Assembly: GCA_963925805.1 (NCBI GenBank)
Contig: CAWUSE010000011.1
Span: 1-64,000 of the forward strand
Length of the DNA: 64,000 nucleotides
Reading direction: 5' to 3'
DNA from: UBA10347 sp905182135
GTDB taxonomy: Bacteria; Actinomycetota; Acidimicrobiia; Acidimicrobiales; UBA10347
Shown here: in pieces, positions 35,702-43,530 of the stretch
Position numbering within the stretch: position 1 is the first letter of the stretch
Layout: each line of letters begins with the position of its first letter
The notes under the pieces: model-generated
The model's input: only the letters and a program-made list of their open reading frames with translations
The model's database searches: none
Told to the model about the DNA's origin: nothing
Translations under genes and position numbers: made by a program

Positions 35702-36439
35702 CTAGACGAGTGCAGCTAGGACACGGTCGGCGATCTCAGGCCGAGACACGATGAAGCCGGGTGACACCGCACGGTCCTTGTTGTAGACAAGCGGGTTCCC
35801 AACAGCGTCGGTCACCGTCAAGCCAGCAGCTTCGGCGACGATCGCTGGGGCGCAGACATCCCACTCCCATAACGGACCAGCGTGGATGTACGAGTCGACC
35901 TGCCCCGTCACGACCAGCATGGCCTTAACCCCTGCGGACCCGCAGGTCATCAACTCGGCACCGAGTGCCTCGGCTACCCGGACGCCATCAATTTGGACAC
36001 GAGAGCGACCCGTCACGATGATTGGTTTCTCACGGTTGACCGACGGCACCACCGGAGGCGTCCCTGTGCCGAAAACCATCCCAATAGCAGGAAGCGACAC
36101 CGCAGCAGCCGTGCCGCGACCGAACTCGGTTAGCGCAACATGCACCGCCCATTCGTCGGCGCCGCGACCGAAGTCAGCTGAGCCATCGAGCGGGTCGACG
36201 ATCCACACCCGTTCATGGTTCAACCGGTGACCGTCATCGTGGCCCTCTTCGCTCAAGATCCCATCCTTGGAACGTTGCGACCTCAATGCATCCATGAGCA
36301 AATTGTGGGCTTCGGCGTCGCCCTGTTCTTCGGGCCCCCAGCCGCCCCACTGACCCGTTCGCATTAGCCGCTCTCGCAACGCAACCAGATGATCGCCAGC
36401 GTCAGAGGCGAGCGTGGCCGCCAACAGATGGTCATTCAC
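35702..36439 (-). CDS. cysQ: 3'(2'),5'-bisphosphate nucleotidase / inositol phosphatase family (CysQ)
   Basis: IMPase-superfamily phosphatase of 245 residues. Metal sites lie in ILSEEGHDD and WIVDPLDGSADFG, and the C-terminal metal site in HAGPLWEWDVCAPAIVAEAAG. The pattern follows mycobacterial CysQ, which removes PAP formed during sulfate assimilation and can also act on inositol phosphates. Here the family's DGT is DGS. Probably transcribed toward aroA. Confidence 0.85.
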   Translation of the reverse strand: MNDHLLAATLASDAGDHLVALRERLMRTGQWGGWGPEEQGDAEAHNLLMDALRSQRSKDGILSEEGHDDGHRLNHERVWIVDPLDGSADFGRGADEWAVHVALTEFGRGTAAAVSLPAIGMVFGTGTPPVVPSVNREKPIIVTGRSRVQIDGVRVAEALGAELMTCGSAGVKAMLVVTGQVDSYIHAGPLWEWDVCAPAIVAEAAGLTVTDAVGNPLVYNKDRAVSPGFIVSRPEIADRVLAALV

Positions 36440-36518
36440 AGAAGACTCGATCGCTCCAAGCTATCGCAGCCACCCTTCTGGTCGTATGTTGATTCGGCGC
36501 CGAAAGTCGGCACTGGGC

Positions 36519-36524
36519 TAGCTT
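36519..36524 (+). promoter_or_regulatory. -10 element TAGCTT of membrane protein gene
   Basis: TANNNT hexamer with a 7 nt gap to GTG 36532. Confidence 0.5.
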
Positions 36525-36531
36525 TGCCGAC

Positions 36532-37416
36532 GTGGCCAAGGAACCAACGACTCGCAACGACACGCCCGAGCCTGCACGCGAGTGGAAGCTCGACACTGAT
36601 GGTGACGGGTTAGGTCTCGACGACTTCGTGAACCGTCTGGACTCGTTCCAGATGCTGCGAAAGTCAACCGGGGCGGATGCCGATCAGGTACTCACGAAAC
36701 TTGGGGCTACCAGCGAAATCGATCGCGAGATCGTGTTGCAACTTGGCGCCAAGCGGCCACTCGGACATCCGCTGCGTTTCGAAGAGGCCCACGGTCTCGC
36801 AGTGCGTTCGCTCGAGGTCCTGGACCGCAACGGACATCGCTCGATCCCGGTACCCAACTTAAGTTTTCTTTCACCCGTCGTGGGCTTTCTCGTACAGATC
36901 GTGACCCAATTCATAGTGCGCAGCTACATCAGCAGCGTGATCGACGACATGTACCGGATGTACGAACGTCGTGAAGCTGCCTCTCCTGCCGATTGGGAGC
37001 ATCTCCCGATGCTTACCCGAGCCCGCATTCACACCCAGCGCATACGACCCGGATTTAAGCGGAGCAAGCTTGCTCTGCCAGCCTTCTTATTCGGTGGCGC
37101 AATCCTGTCACCATTCATTGGCGTCGTCCAGAGCGCCATCAGCAGCTTGAACAACGCGACGGTCCGCCTGGTCCTACTCGTCGTTCTGTTCCTCCTTATG
37201 TCGGGCGTGTCGTGGGTTCTCGTCAAGGGCAGCGCTGTCGCCCGACGACGCATCCAGCTCACCGCCGAGGATCCAATCAAGGCGCTCTACCAAGTCATCG
37301 GGCGCTGCGGGAATCCACCCGGAAACATGAGCACGGTGTTCGCTGTCGTCTCACTAATTTTGACCATCTTCTCATTGGTCGTCGTTGCGGTCGGCATCGC
37401 CGACGTTCTCACCTAA
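36532..37416 (+). CDS. Membrane protein, unknown function
   Basis: 294 residues. The N-terminal 100 residues are soluble and charged (DTDGDGLGLDDFVNRLDSF). A hydrophobic segment near residues 102-128 (LSFLSPVVGFLVQIVTQFIV), a basic loop, and three C-terminal transmembrane segments follow (ALPAFLFGGAILSPFIGVV, LVLLVVLFLLMSGVSWVLV, VFAVVSLILTIFSLVVVAVG). No family is recognised. Start is GTG 36532, set by the TAGCTT element. It heads a run with the GDSL hydrolase (11 bases on) and the GltB-like gene. Confidence 0.75.
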   Translation: MAKEPTTRNDTPEPAREWKLDTDGDGLGLDDFVNRLDSFQMLRKSTGADADQVLTKLGATSEIDREIVLQLGAKRPLGHPLRFEEAHGLAVRSLEVLDRNGHRSIPVPNLSFLSPVVGFLVQIVTQFIVRSYISSVIDDMYRMYERREAASPADWEHLPMLTRARIHTQRIRPGFKRSKLALPAFLFGGAILSPFIGVVQSAISSLNNATVRLVLLVVLFLLMSGVSWVLVKGSAVARRRIQLTAEDPIKALYQVIGRCGNPPGNMSTVFAVVSLILTIFSLVVVAVGIADVLT

Positions 37417-37419
37417 TCT
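37414..37419 (+). promoter_or_regulatory. -10 element TAATCT overlapping the upstream stop codon
   Basis: TANNNT hexamer with an 8 nt gap to GTG 37428; its TAA is also the stop codon of the membrane protein gene. Confidence 0.45.
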
Positions 37420-37427
37420 GCAGCTAC

Positions 37428-38129
37428 GTGATTGCTGATCTCGAGCCACTCCCCCACTTACGCCGAAAGCGTAGATTTGACCTTCCTGATTTGGTTGGTC
37501 GTTTTTCCAAAGGTGTCGCCGAAATCGACGCTCAAGTCGCCCGTTATCACCACCGTTGGGACGAGACTAACGAAGCCGCCCGTCGAGAAACCGGCCCGTT
37601 ATGGGTCGTTCTGGGCGACTCGTCGAGCCAGGGTGTTGGTGCGAGCGCTTGGGAAAAAGGCTGGACCCACACAGTGCTAGATCGTCTCCGCCGGACCAGT
37701 GGCGAACCATGGCGTCTCGTCAACCTGTCGATGAGTGGAGGCCGCTTCCTCGATGTGGCCGACCGTCAGGTTCCCGTTCTGGACACAATGCTCGATGAGC
37801 CTCAGCTGGTGACGTGTGTCATCGGCAGCAATGACTTGATGTGGCGACGCGGTGTCCGTCGCATTACGGTTGACGCCGATCACGCCGTCGACCGGGTGCC
37901 ACCAGGCGCGTTCGTTAGCAAACTCAACGGTCCGGGCCCTCGACCAAAAGCTCTCAACAACATCTTTGAACGAGGGGCCGAAACCAAAGGCCACCAACTG
38001 TTCAACATTTGGAACTGGCCATCAGGCCGCGGCGCTCTGGCTGCTGATCGCGTGCATCCGAGTGACATTGGCTACCAGCACATGGCCGAACTGGCATGGA
38101 GCGCACTCGAACAGGGCCTTGGGCGGTAG
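37428..38129 (+). CDS. SGNH/GDSL-type hydrolase
   Basis: 233-residue serine esterase/lipase fold. Block I is VVLGDSSSQGVG (nucleophile Ser in GDS), block II has the oxyanion Gly in NLSMSGGRF, block III is CVIGSNDLMW, and block V is AADRVHPSDIGYQHMA with the Asp/His. No signal peptide is seen, so it is likely cytosolic. The substrate is unknown. GTG 37428 starts within a leaderless arrangement. Confidence 0.85.
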   Translation: MIADLEPLPHLRRKRRFDLPDLVGRFSKGVAEIDAQVARYHHRWDETNEAARRETGPLWVVLGDSSSQGVGASAWEKGWTHTVLDRLRRTSGEPWRLVNLSMSGGRFLDVADRQVPVLDTMLDEPQLVTCVIGSNDLMWRRGVRRITVDADHAVDRVPPGAFVSKLNGPGPRPKALNNIFERGAETKGHQLFNIWNWPSGRGALAADRVHPSDIGYQHMAELAWSALEQGLGR

Positions 38130-38132
38130 CGT
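38127..38132 (+). promoter_or_regulatory. -10 element TAGCGT overlapping the upstream stop codon
   Basis: TANNNT hexamer with a 6 nt gap to ATG 38139; its TAG is the stop codon of the GDSL hydrolase gene. Confidence 0.45.
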
Positions 38133-38138
38133 TCGCGA

Positions 38139-39674
38139 ATGGCTTGGTGGCTAATCGTCCTGATCATCTTGGGCGCCTTGCTGTTCTGTATCGCGCTGTA
38201 CGACACCCTTCAGGCATCAGATCCGATCCTGCGCAATTTCCCCGTTGTCGGCCACTTCCGCTCGCTTCTCTCCACCAGCGGCCCCAAGCTACGGCAATAC
38301 ATCGTGGCCGCCAACGACGAAGAACGGCCCTTCTCTCGAGACCAGCGAACCTGGGTCTACAGCACCGCTTCAGGTCACAACGCGTACGTCGGTTTCGGCA
38401 CCGACAGTGTCATCGACCGAGGCAGCCACATCATCATCAAACAAAGCGCGTTTCCTGACACGACACCGACCGGCGAGAACGCACCGCTCCCTTGCGCCAA
38501 GGTCATGGGTGCATGGCGAGACCGTACCCATAAGTTCCGACCAGAATCTGTCGTCTACGTCTCGGCGATGAGCTACGGCTCTCTCAGTGCTCGCGCAGTC
38601 GAAGCCATCAATCGCGGATGCGCTATCACCGGCTCCATGCAGAACACCGGCGAGGGCGGCGTGGCCTACCCGCATCGCAATGGCGGCAAGCTCATCTTTC
38701 AATTCGGCACCGGTTATTTCGGATGCCGCAATACCGACGGCACGTTCTCTCTCGATGCGCTGCTTGAAACAGTGGGTTCAGCCGAAGTCGGCTGCATCGA
38801 AATCAAACTTAGCCAAGGCGCCAAGCCTGGTTTGGGCGGTGTACTCCCAGGTAAGAAGGTCACACCCGCAATCGCCAAAGCGCGCGGTGTAGAAATGGGA
38901 CAGACCGTCTATAGCCCGAACCGGCACTCCGCCTTCGATGACGTCGACGGCCTGATCGACTTTATCGAGATGATCGCTAACGCTACTGGTTTGCCTGTTG
39001 GCATCAAGTCTGCTGTCGGTCAACAGAACTTCTGGGACGAACTCGCTGGACGCATGGCTGCCCGAAGCGAAGGCCCGGACTTCATCACTATCGATGGCGG
39101 CGAGGGCGGCACGGGCGCAGCGCCACTTGCATTCAGCGACCACGTCTCGCTGCCATTTCGCGAAGGCTTCGCACGGGCGCACAAGCCCTTTGTCCACGCA
39201 GGGTTACACCAACACATCATCTTCGCCGGCTCGGGCCGCCTGGGCTTTCCTGCAGAGGCTCTGCTGGCATTCTCTATGGGCGCCGACATGATAGGGCTGG
39301 CTCGCGAACCCATGTTGGCGCTGGGCTGTATCCAAGCCCAGCGCTGCCACGACGGTCATTGCCCAACCGGAATAACGACGCACAACAAATGGCTAGTGCG
39401 GGGCCTCGACCCAGCTGACAAGGCGACCAAGCTCGCCAACTATCTCGTCGGGTTGCGAGGCGAAATTCTCAAACTGTCACACGCCTGCGGCATGGTGCAT
39501 CCTGCACTGGTCACTGCCGACATGATTGAGTTAATCGACGAACCACATCGATCGGCCACGATCGCAGAACTCTTCGACATCGACGCATCCTTTCCATCGA
39601 TCAATGCTGAACAGGAGCAGGCCATTCAGCAGATCATGAGCGAACTCGGCAGCGCCGCAACCACAGCCCGCTAA
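38139..39674 (+). CDS. Membrane-anchored FMN-binding glutamate synthase-family protein
   Basis: 511 residues. An N-terminal transmembrane helix (WLIVLIILGALLFCIALYDT) precedes a GltB2-like TIM barrel. FMN/substrate blocks are VYVSAMSYGSLS, GSMQNTGEGGVAYPH, IEIKLSQGAKPGLGGVLPG and TIDGGEGGTGAAP. The Fe-S motif is CIQAQRCHDGHCPTGITT. It lacks the glutaminase domain of true glutamate synthase. The redox partner and substrate are unknown. Confidence 0.88.
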   Translation: MAWWLIVLIILGALLFCIALYDTLQASDPILRNFPVVGHFRSLLSTSGPKLRQYIVAANDEERPFSRDQRTWVYSTASGHNAYVGFGTDSVIDRGSHIIIKQSAFPDTTPTGENAPLPCAKVMGAWRDRTHKFRPESVVYVSAMSYGSLSARAVEAINRGCAITGSMQNTGEGGVAYPHRNGGKLIFQFGTGYFGCRNTDGTFSLDALLETVGSAEVGCIEIKLSQGAKPGLGGVLPGKKVTPAIAKARGVEMGQTVYSPNRHSAFDDVDGLIDFIEMIANATGLPVGIKSAVGQQNFWDELAGRMAARSEGPDFITIDGGEGGTGAAPLAFSDHVSLPFREGFARAHKPFVHAGLHQHIIFAGSGRLGFPAEALLAFSMGADMIGLAREPMLALGCIQAQRCHDGHCPTGITTHNKWLVRGLDPADKATKLANYLVGLRGEILKLSHACGMVHPALVTADMIELIDEPHRSATIAELFDIDASFPSINAEQEQAIQQIMSELGSAATTAR

Positions 39675-39953
39675 CGCGCCGCAACCCCGCTCTGGCTCAC
39701 CAACAAGGCAAGGGTTGCCTGGATCAGCGACTCGCTCCCTGCCTGCTCAATGCGCGCGCAGGTCGACTCGGGAGGCAGGAAACCAAACTGGGCCAGCGCG
39801 TCGCTCAGCGCTACGCCGGCGTCAACGAGTTCGCCTATCGGCAAGCGTTACTGATCAGTCCCATCGGCGAGCGTGGCCGCAAGCAGCAATGACTCTCCCC
39901 GACTCGGTGCCGTCCCGACATCCTGCGATGCCTATAAGCACTAGAAGGAGCAC
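39671..39953 (-). pseudogene. Decayed small lipoprotein gene
   Basis: GTG 39953 begins MLLLVLIGIAGC, a short lipoprotein signal with lipobox IAGC, and reads to a TGA at 39855. Shifting frame at the CCCC run (39897-39900, plus strand) recovers ESLLLAATLADGTDQ. An in-frame TAA at 39848-39850 follows, then GELVDAGVALSDALAQFGFL and PPESTCARIEQAGSESL to a stop at 39671. The joined product would be about 93 residues. The hydrophobic-helical composition fits a coding origin. The adjoining sequence up to 40085 holds nothing else. Confidence 0.4.
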
Positions 39954-40085
39954 TCAAACTTGGCTCGTAACTGCCCGCCGCCGGTGTAGAGGACAGATTG
40001 TTGGCCCTCACGGCGGGCGCCGCAGCAGCGCAGGACCTGACAGGCGGAGCCTTTCGAACACACCTAGATGCCATGATGTGGGTCA

Positions 40086-41783
40086 ATGACCGATTTGGGT
40101 ATACCTGGTGTAGGAGACGCGCTACTCATTGCTTCGGGTGGCAGCGCGCTCGTATACGAAGCCCTTAGTGAAACCGGTGAACGATTAGCGATCAAGGTGC
40201 TGCGCGGAATCAGCGGCACAGAAGTGAATCGGCGCTTTGAACGCGAGGTCAGCGCCGCTGAACGCTTGAGTGGCCACCCCAATATCATGCGGGTTCGCGA
40301 CAGCGGCGTGACCGCTGCCGACGAGCCGTACCTGATCATGGCGCTCGTGGCCGCGGGAAGTCTCAGCGATGAACTCGAACGAACGGGAGCATTCTCGTTG
40401 CGACAGGCCACTGACGACGTCGCGTTCGCCGCCCAGGCCCTCGAATTCGCACACCAGCGCGGAGTGCTACATCGCGACATCAAGCCCGGAAACCTGCTGC
40501 GTGCCGATGACGGCGCCGTGATCGTTACCGACTTCGGTATTGCCCGGGTGGTCGACGCCGATATCACGTCGGCGACCGTGGGGGCGAGCACACCGCTCTA
40601 TGCCGCGCCCGAGATCCTGGCCGAGAACAAGGCCAGTGTTCGCAGCGAGGTGTACGCCCTTGGCGCACTCTTGTATGCCCTGTTGGCAGGTCGAGCCGCA
40701 TTCGCTGACAGCGACAACCTTTGGGCGACTATGAACCGAATCCGGACCGAAACACCGCCGCCGATCAGCGGCATCCCGGCTCCGGTCATGCGCGTTATCG
40801 ACCAAGCCATGGCCAAACACCCCGCTGATCGTCCTACTAGCGCCGCTCAGTTCGGCGAAAATTTGCGCATGGCATTGACCGCGCCAGACACATGGATACC
40901 GCCGCTGCCAACAACCATCGAGCTGGCATCTGACGAGGTTGTTCTAGGCCCATCGCTCCGCACTGCATCCAGTGTCCTCAGCGTGACGACCACGCTGGAC
41001 AGAGCCGCCTCGCTGGCGTATCAAGCAGCCCCTGGTCTCGCCCCCGCGGACCTCGCTCCACCAGTGCCACCGCGCCACCGACCTGCCCGTGCTGTCGGCG
41101 CTGCCCCGAGCCGCGACTCCGCAATCATCAAAGTTTTGAGCGTCATCGCTGTGTTGATACTGGTAGCGACGCTTTCGTGGTGGGGTACCTCACAGCTGCT
41201 CAACCGCAACCAAACCAGCGCTACTGCCGTTCTCCCGCCCATCGACAACTCTCTGCCATCACCCAATACACCCAACGGCACTCAGCCCTTCGGCGACAAC
41301 AACCCGGATCGAGATGGCGGTCTCTCGATAGAAGACCTGCTGACCTCACCGCAGATCCCCGACACCTTCGTGAGCTTTACCGGTGACCATTTTTCTGCAC
41401 TGCTTCCCGAAGGGTGGGCGTTAGCTGCCAGAGACATCGAGGAGAGCTACGGCTTCCGCAGCATGTTCGTTAACGAAGCGATGTACCTAAACATAGATAC
41501 GACGCCGAACGAACAGCGCACCGCTGGTGGCGACATCGGCCAAAGCGCCCGAACTATTGCGTCGAGTATCGAGTCAGCCTCAGTAATACGTACCGAAGAT
41601 ATCGATGGCTTGACCATGCACTCATTCACGTTTCGTAATGAGCAGGGCGTAGACAGCATCGACATATTCTTCGAGGTCGACGGCGATGGTTATGCAGTCG
41701 TTGCAGGCTCAACCAAGGACCCTGATACAGCGTTTGCGACCGCTCGACTCGTTGCGCTCAGTATCCGCAGCCATCCTGCGTAG
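40086..41783 (+). CDS. Membrane Ser/Thr protein kinase
   Basis: 565-residue PknB-type kinase. The glycine-rich loop is IASGGSALVYEA, the ATP lysine lies in LAIKVLRG, the catalytic loop is HRDIKPGNLL near residues 129-138, then DFGIARV and the P+1 region YAAPEILAENK. A proline-rich linker and one transmembrane helix (about residues 346-362, VLSVIAVLILVATLSWW) lead to an extracytoplasmic domain of about 150 residues with a PsbP/lipoprotein-like beta pattern (HFSALLPEGWALAARD). There are no PASTA repeats. The ligand is unknown. Confidence 0.88.
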   Translation: MTDLGIPGVGDALLIASGGSALVYEALSETGERLAIKVLRGISGTEVNRRFEREVSAAERLSGHPNIMRVRDSGVTAADEPYLIMALVAAGSLSDELERTGAFSLRQATDDVAFAAQALEFAHQRGVLHRDIKPGNLLRADDGAVIVTDFGIARVVDADITSATVGASTPLYAAPEILAENKASVRSEVYALGALLYALLAGRAAFADSDNLWATMNRIRTETPPPISGIPAPVMRVIDQAMAKHPADRPTSAAQFGENLRMALTAPDTWIPPLPTTIELASDEVVLGPSLRTASSVLSVTTTLDRAASLAYQAAPGLAPADLAPPVPPRHRPARAVGAAPSRDSAIIKVLSVIAVLILVATLSWWGTSQLLNRNQTSATAVLPPIDNSLPSPNTPNGTQPFGDNNPDRDGGLSIEDLLTSPQIPDTFVSFTGDHFSALLPEGWALAARDIEESYGFRSMFVNEAMYLNIDTTPNEQRTAGGDIGQSARTIASSIESASVIRTEDIDGLTMHSFTFRNEQGVDSIDIFFEVDGDGYAVVAGSTKDPDTAFATARLVALSIRSHPA

Positions 41784-41865
41784 ACCCCCGTTCAGCCAAC
41801 CTTCGGAACGTCTGCGTTCAACAGGTGTGCGTGACACGGCACTGCAGCCGGTAGAACCAATCACC

Positions 41866-42237
41866 ATGAACAGCACAACCTTGTTCGATCATGTTGGCGG
41901 GCAACCCTTCTTCAACACCCTCGTTGATCACTTCTATGACGGCGTCGAGACCGATGCCCCGCTGCGGGCCTTGTACCCCCAGGACCTGGAGCCAGGCAAG
42001 CGGGCATTAGCGCTGTTCCTCGGGCAGTACTTTGGCGGCCCGACTGCCTATAGCGACGAGAAGGGCCACCCTCGGCTTCGGATGCGTCATGTGAACTTTG
42101 CTATCGGCCCCGAAGAGCGAGACGGTTGGGTCCGTCACATGACCGCAGCTGTCCACCAAGCCGATCTCGATGAAGCAACGCAGACTCAGATGCTCGACTA
42201 TTTCGACATGGCCGCCCAACATATGATCAACATCTGA
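41866..42237 (+). CDS. glbO: Group II truncated haemoglobin (GlbO type)
   Basis: 123-residue 2/2 globin. The B10/CD1 tyrosines lie in HFYDGV and ALYPQDL. The proximal histidine region is GHPRLRMRHVNFAIG. The G8 tryptophan of group II globins is in DGWVRHM. The layout matches mycobacterial GlbO, which binds O2 with high affinity. ATG 41866 begins the family's N terminus; upstream in-frame starts overlap the kinase gene. Confidence 0.92.
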   Translation: MNSTTLFDHVGGQPFFNTLVDHFYDGVETDAPLRALYPQDLEPGKRALALFLGQYFGGPTAYSDEKGHPRLRMRHVNFAIGPEERDGWVRHMTAAVHQADLDEATQTQMLDYFDMAAQHMINI

Positions 42238-42244
42238 GCAGTCG

Positions 42245-43498
42245 GTGCAACAGCCGGGACACGACGACGAACAACGACGCAAGGAACTTCGTAAACACAA
42301 AACCAGGGCGACTGGGCTCCTACTGTTCGCGACCGCCATCTTCCTGGTACTTATTATCACCACCGACGGTTCAGGCTGGACCGGCTACGCCGAGGCGGCA
42401 GCCGAAGCAGCAATGGTGGGCGGCGTCGCTGACTGGTTTGCTGTTACTGCGTTGTTCCGGCATCCGCTTCGACTCCCTATTCCTCACACCGCCATCATCC
42501 CGAACCGCAAGGACCAGATCGGCGAGTCATTAGGCGATTTTGTGCAGGACAACTTCCTGCAGCCTGAGGTGCTGCGGGAACGCCTCGCTGCGTCCGACCT
42601 GGCGAGCGGTATCGGCAGCTGGCTCCAGGTCCCTGGGAATGCGCACAAGGTCGGCGATCAGGTCTCCACAGTGCTGGGGAGCGCAATCGAGGTCCTGCGC
42701 GATGATGAGATCCAATCCTCAGTCGAGGTGTACGTCAACCGCCGCATCGACCAGTTCGAGCCGGCCCCTGTTGCGGCACGAGCGATCGAATTCGCCATCG
42801 AAGGCGGTCACCATCATGCAGTCTTGGATGCTGGCCTCGAGGGCTTACGTAATGTGCTCTCTGACAACCGAACACTGATGCGAAAGCGGCTCGCTAGCGA
42901 ATCGCCATGGTGGGTTCCCGAGCCCGTCGACGACCGGATCTTCGACAAGGTCTACCTAGCCATCAATGCGTTCATCGACGAAGTAACCGCGAACCCGGAC
43001 CACGAATTCCGTCGAAATCTTGATAGTCGGATCGCCGAGATGGCCGACAGATTACGCGACTCGCCCGACCTACGTGACCGGGCTCACGAACTCAAACATG
43101 AGCTCCTTGCACACCCTGCGGTGCGTGAATGGACTGCAGGCTTGTGGGCCAGCATGAAGCAGTCTCTCCTGCTTGCAGCTGAGGACCCAACCAGTGAATT
43201 ACGTATGCGTATTCATGCCGCTGCACTCAGCGCCGGCGAATCGCTACGCAACGATCCGGTGTTGCGGGACAAGGTCAACGACTGGCTCGTTGGCGCCGTC
43301 GCACACCTGGCGGACGAAAGCCGCAACGAAATTGCAGGCCTGATCTCCTCGACTGTTGCCGGCTGGGATGCCCAGGAAACCAGCGAACGCATCGAACTCC
43401 AAGTCGGGCGCGACCTACAGTACATCCGCATCAACGGCACCGTGGTCGGCGGACTTGTCGGGCTCTGCATCCACGCCGTTGCCCAAATCCTGGGTTGA
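42245..43498 (+). CDS. DUF445 family membrane protein
   Basis: 417 residues. An N-terminal hydrophobic segment (TGLLLFATAIFLVLIITT) leads to the DUF445 hallmark AEAAMVGGVADWFAVTALFRHPL and PHTAIIPNRKDQIGESLGDFV. A long helical, coiled-coil-like middle and a C-terminal hydrophobic segment (VVGGLVGLCIHAVAQIL) follow. The family (YjiN/YheB) has no settled function. It starts seven bases after glbO with GTG 42245, probably the same transcript. Confidence 0.87.
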   Translation: MQQPGHDDEQRRKELRKHKTRATGLLLFATAIFLVLIITTDGSGWTGYAEAAAEAAMVGGVADWFAVTALFRHPLRLPIPHTAIIPNRKDQIGESLGDFVQDNFLQPEVLRERLAASDLASGIGSWLQVPGNAHKVGDQVSTVLGSAIEVLRDDEIQSSVEVYVNRRIDQFEPAPVAARAIEFAIEGGHHHAVLDAGLEGLRNVLSDNRTLMRKRLASESPWWVPEPVDDRIFDKVYLAINAFIDEVTANPDHEFRRNLDSRIAEMADRLRDSPDLRDRAHELKHELLAHPAVREWTAGLWASMKQSLLLAAEDPTSELRMRIHAAALSAGESLRNDPVLRDKVNDWLVGAVAHLADESRNEIAGLISSTVAGWDAQETSERIELQVGRDLQYIRINGTVVGGLVGLCIHAVAQILG

Positions 43499-43530
43499 CG
43501 TAGCGCTCTGGTGTTGTACCCAAGGAAGCT

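Noticed and set aside
39715..40089. 124-codon plus-strand ORF before the kinase
   Set aside because: Arg/Ser-rich shadow; the minus strand here has better coding character and overlaps it.
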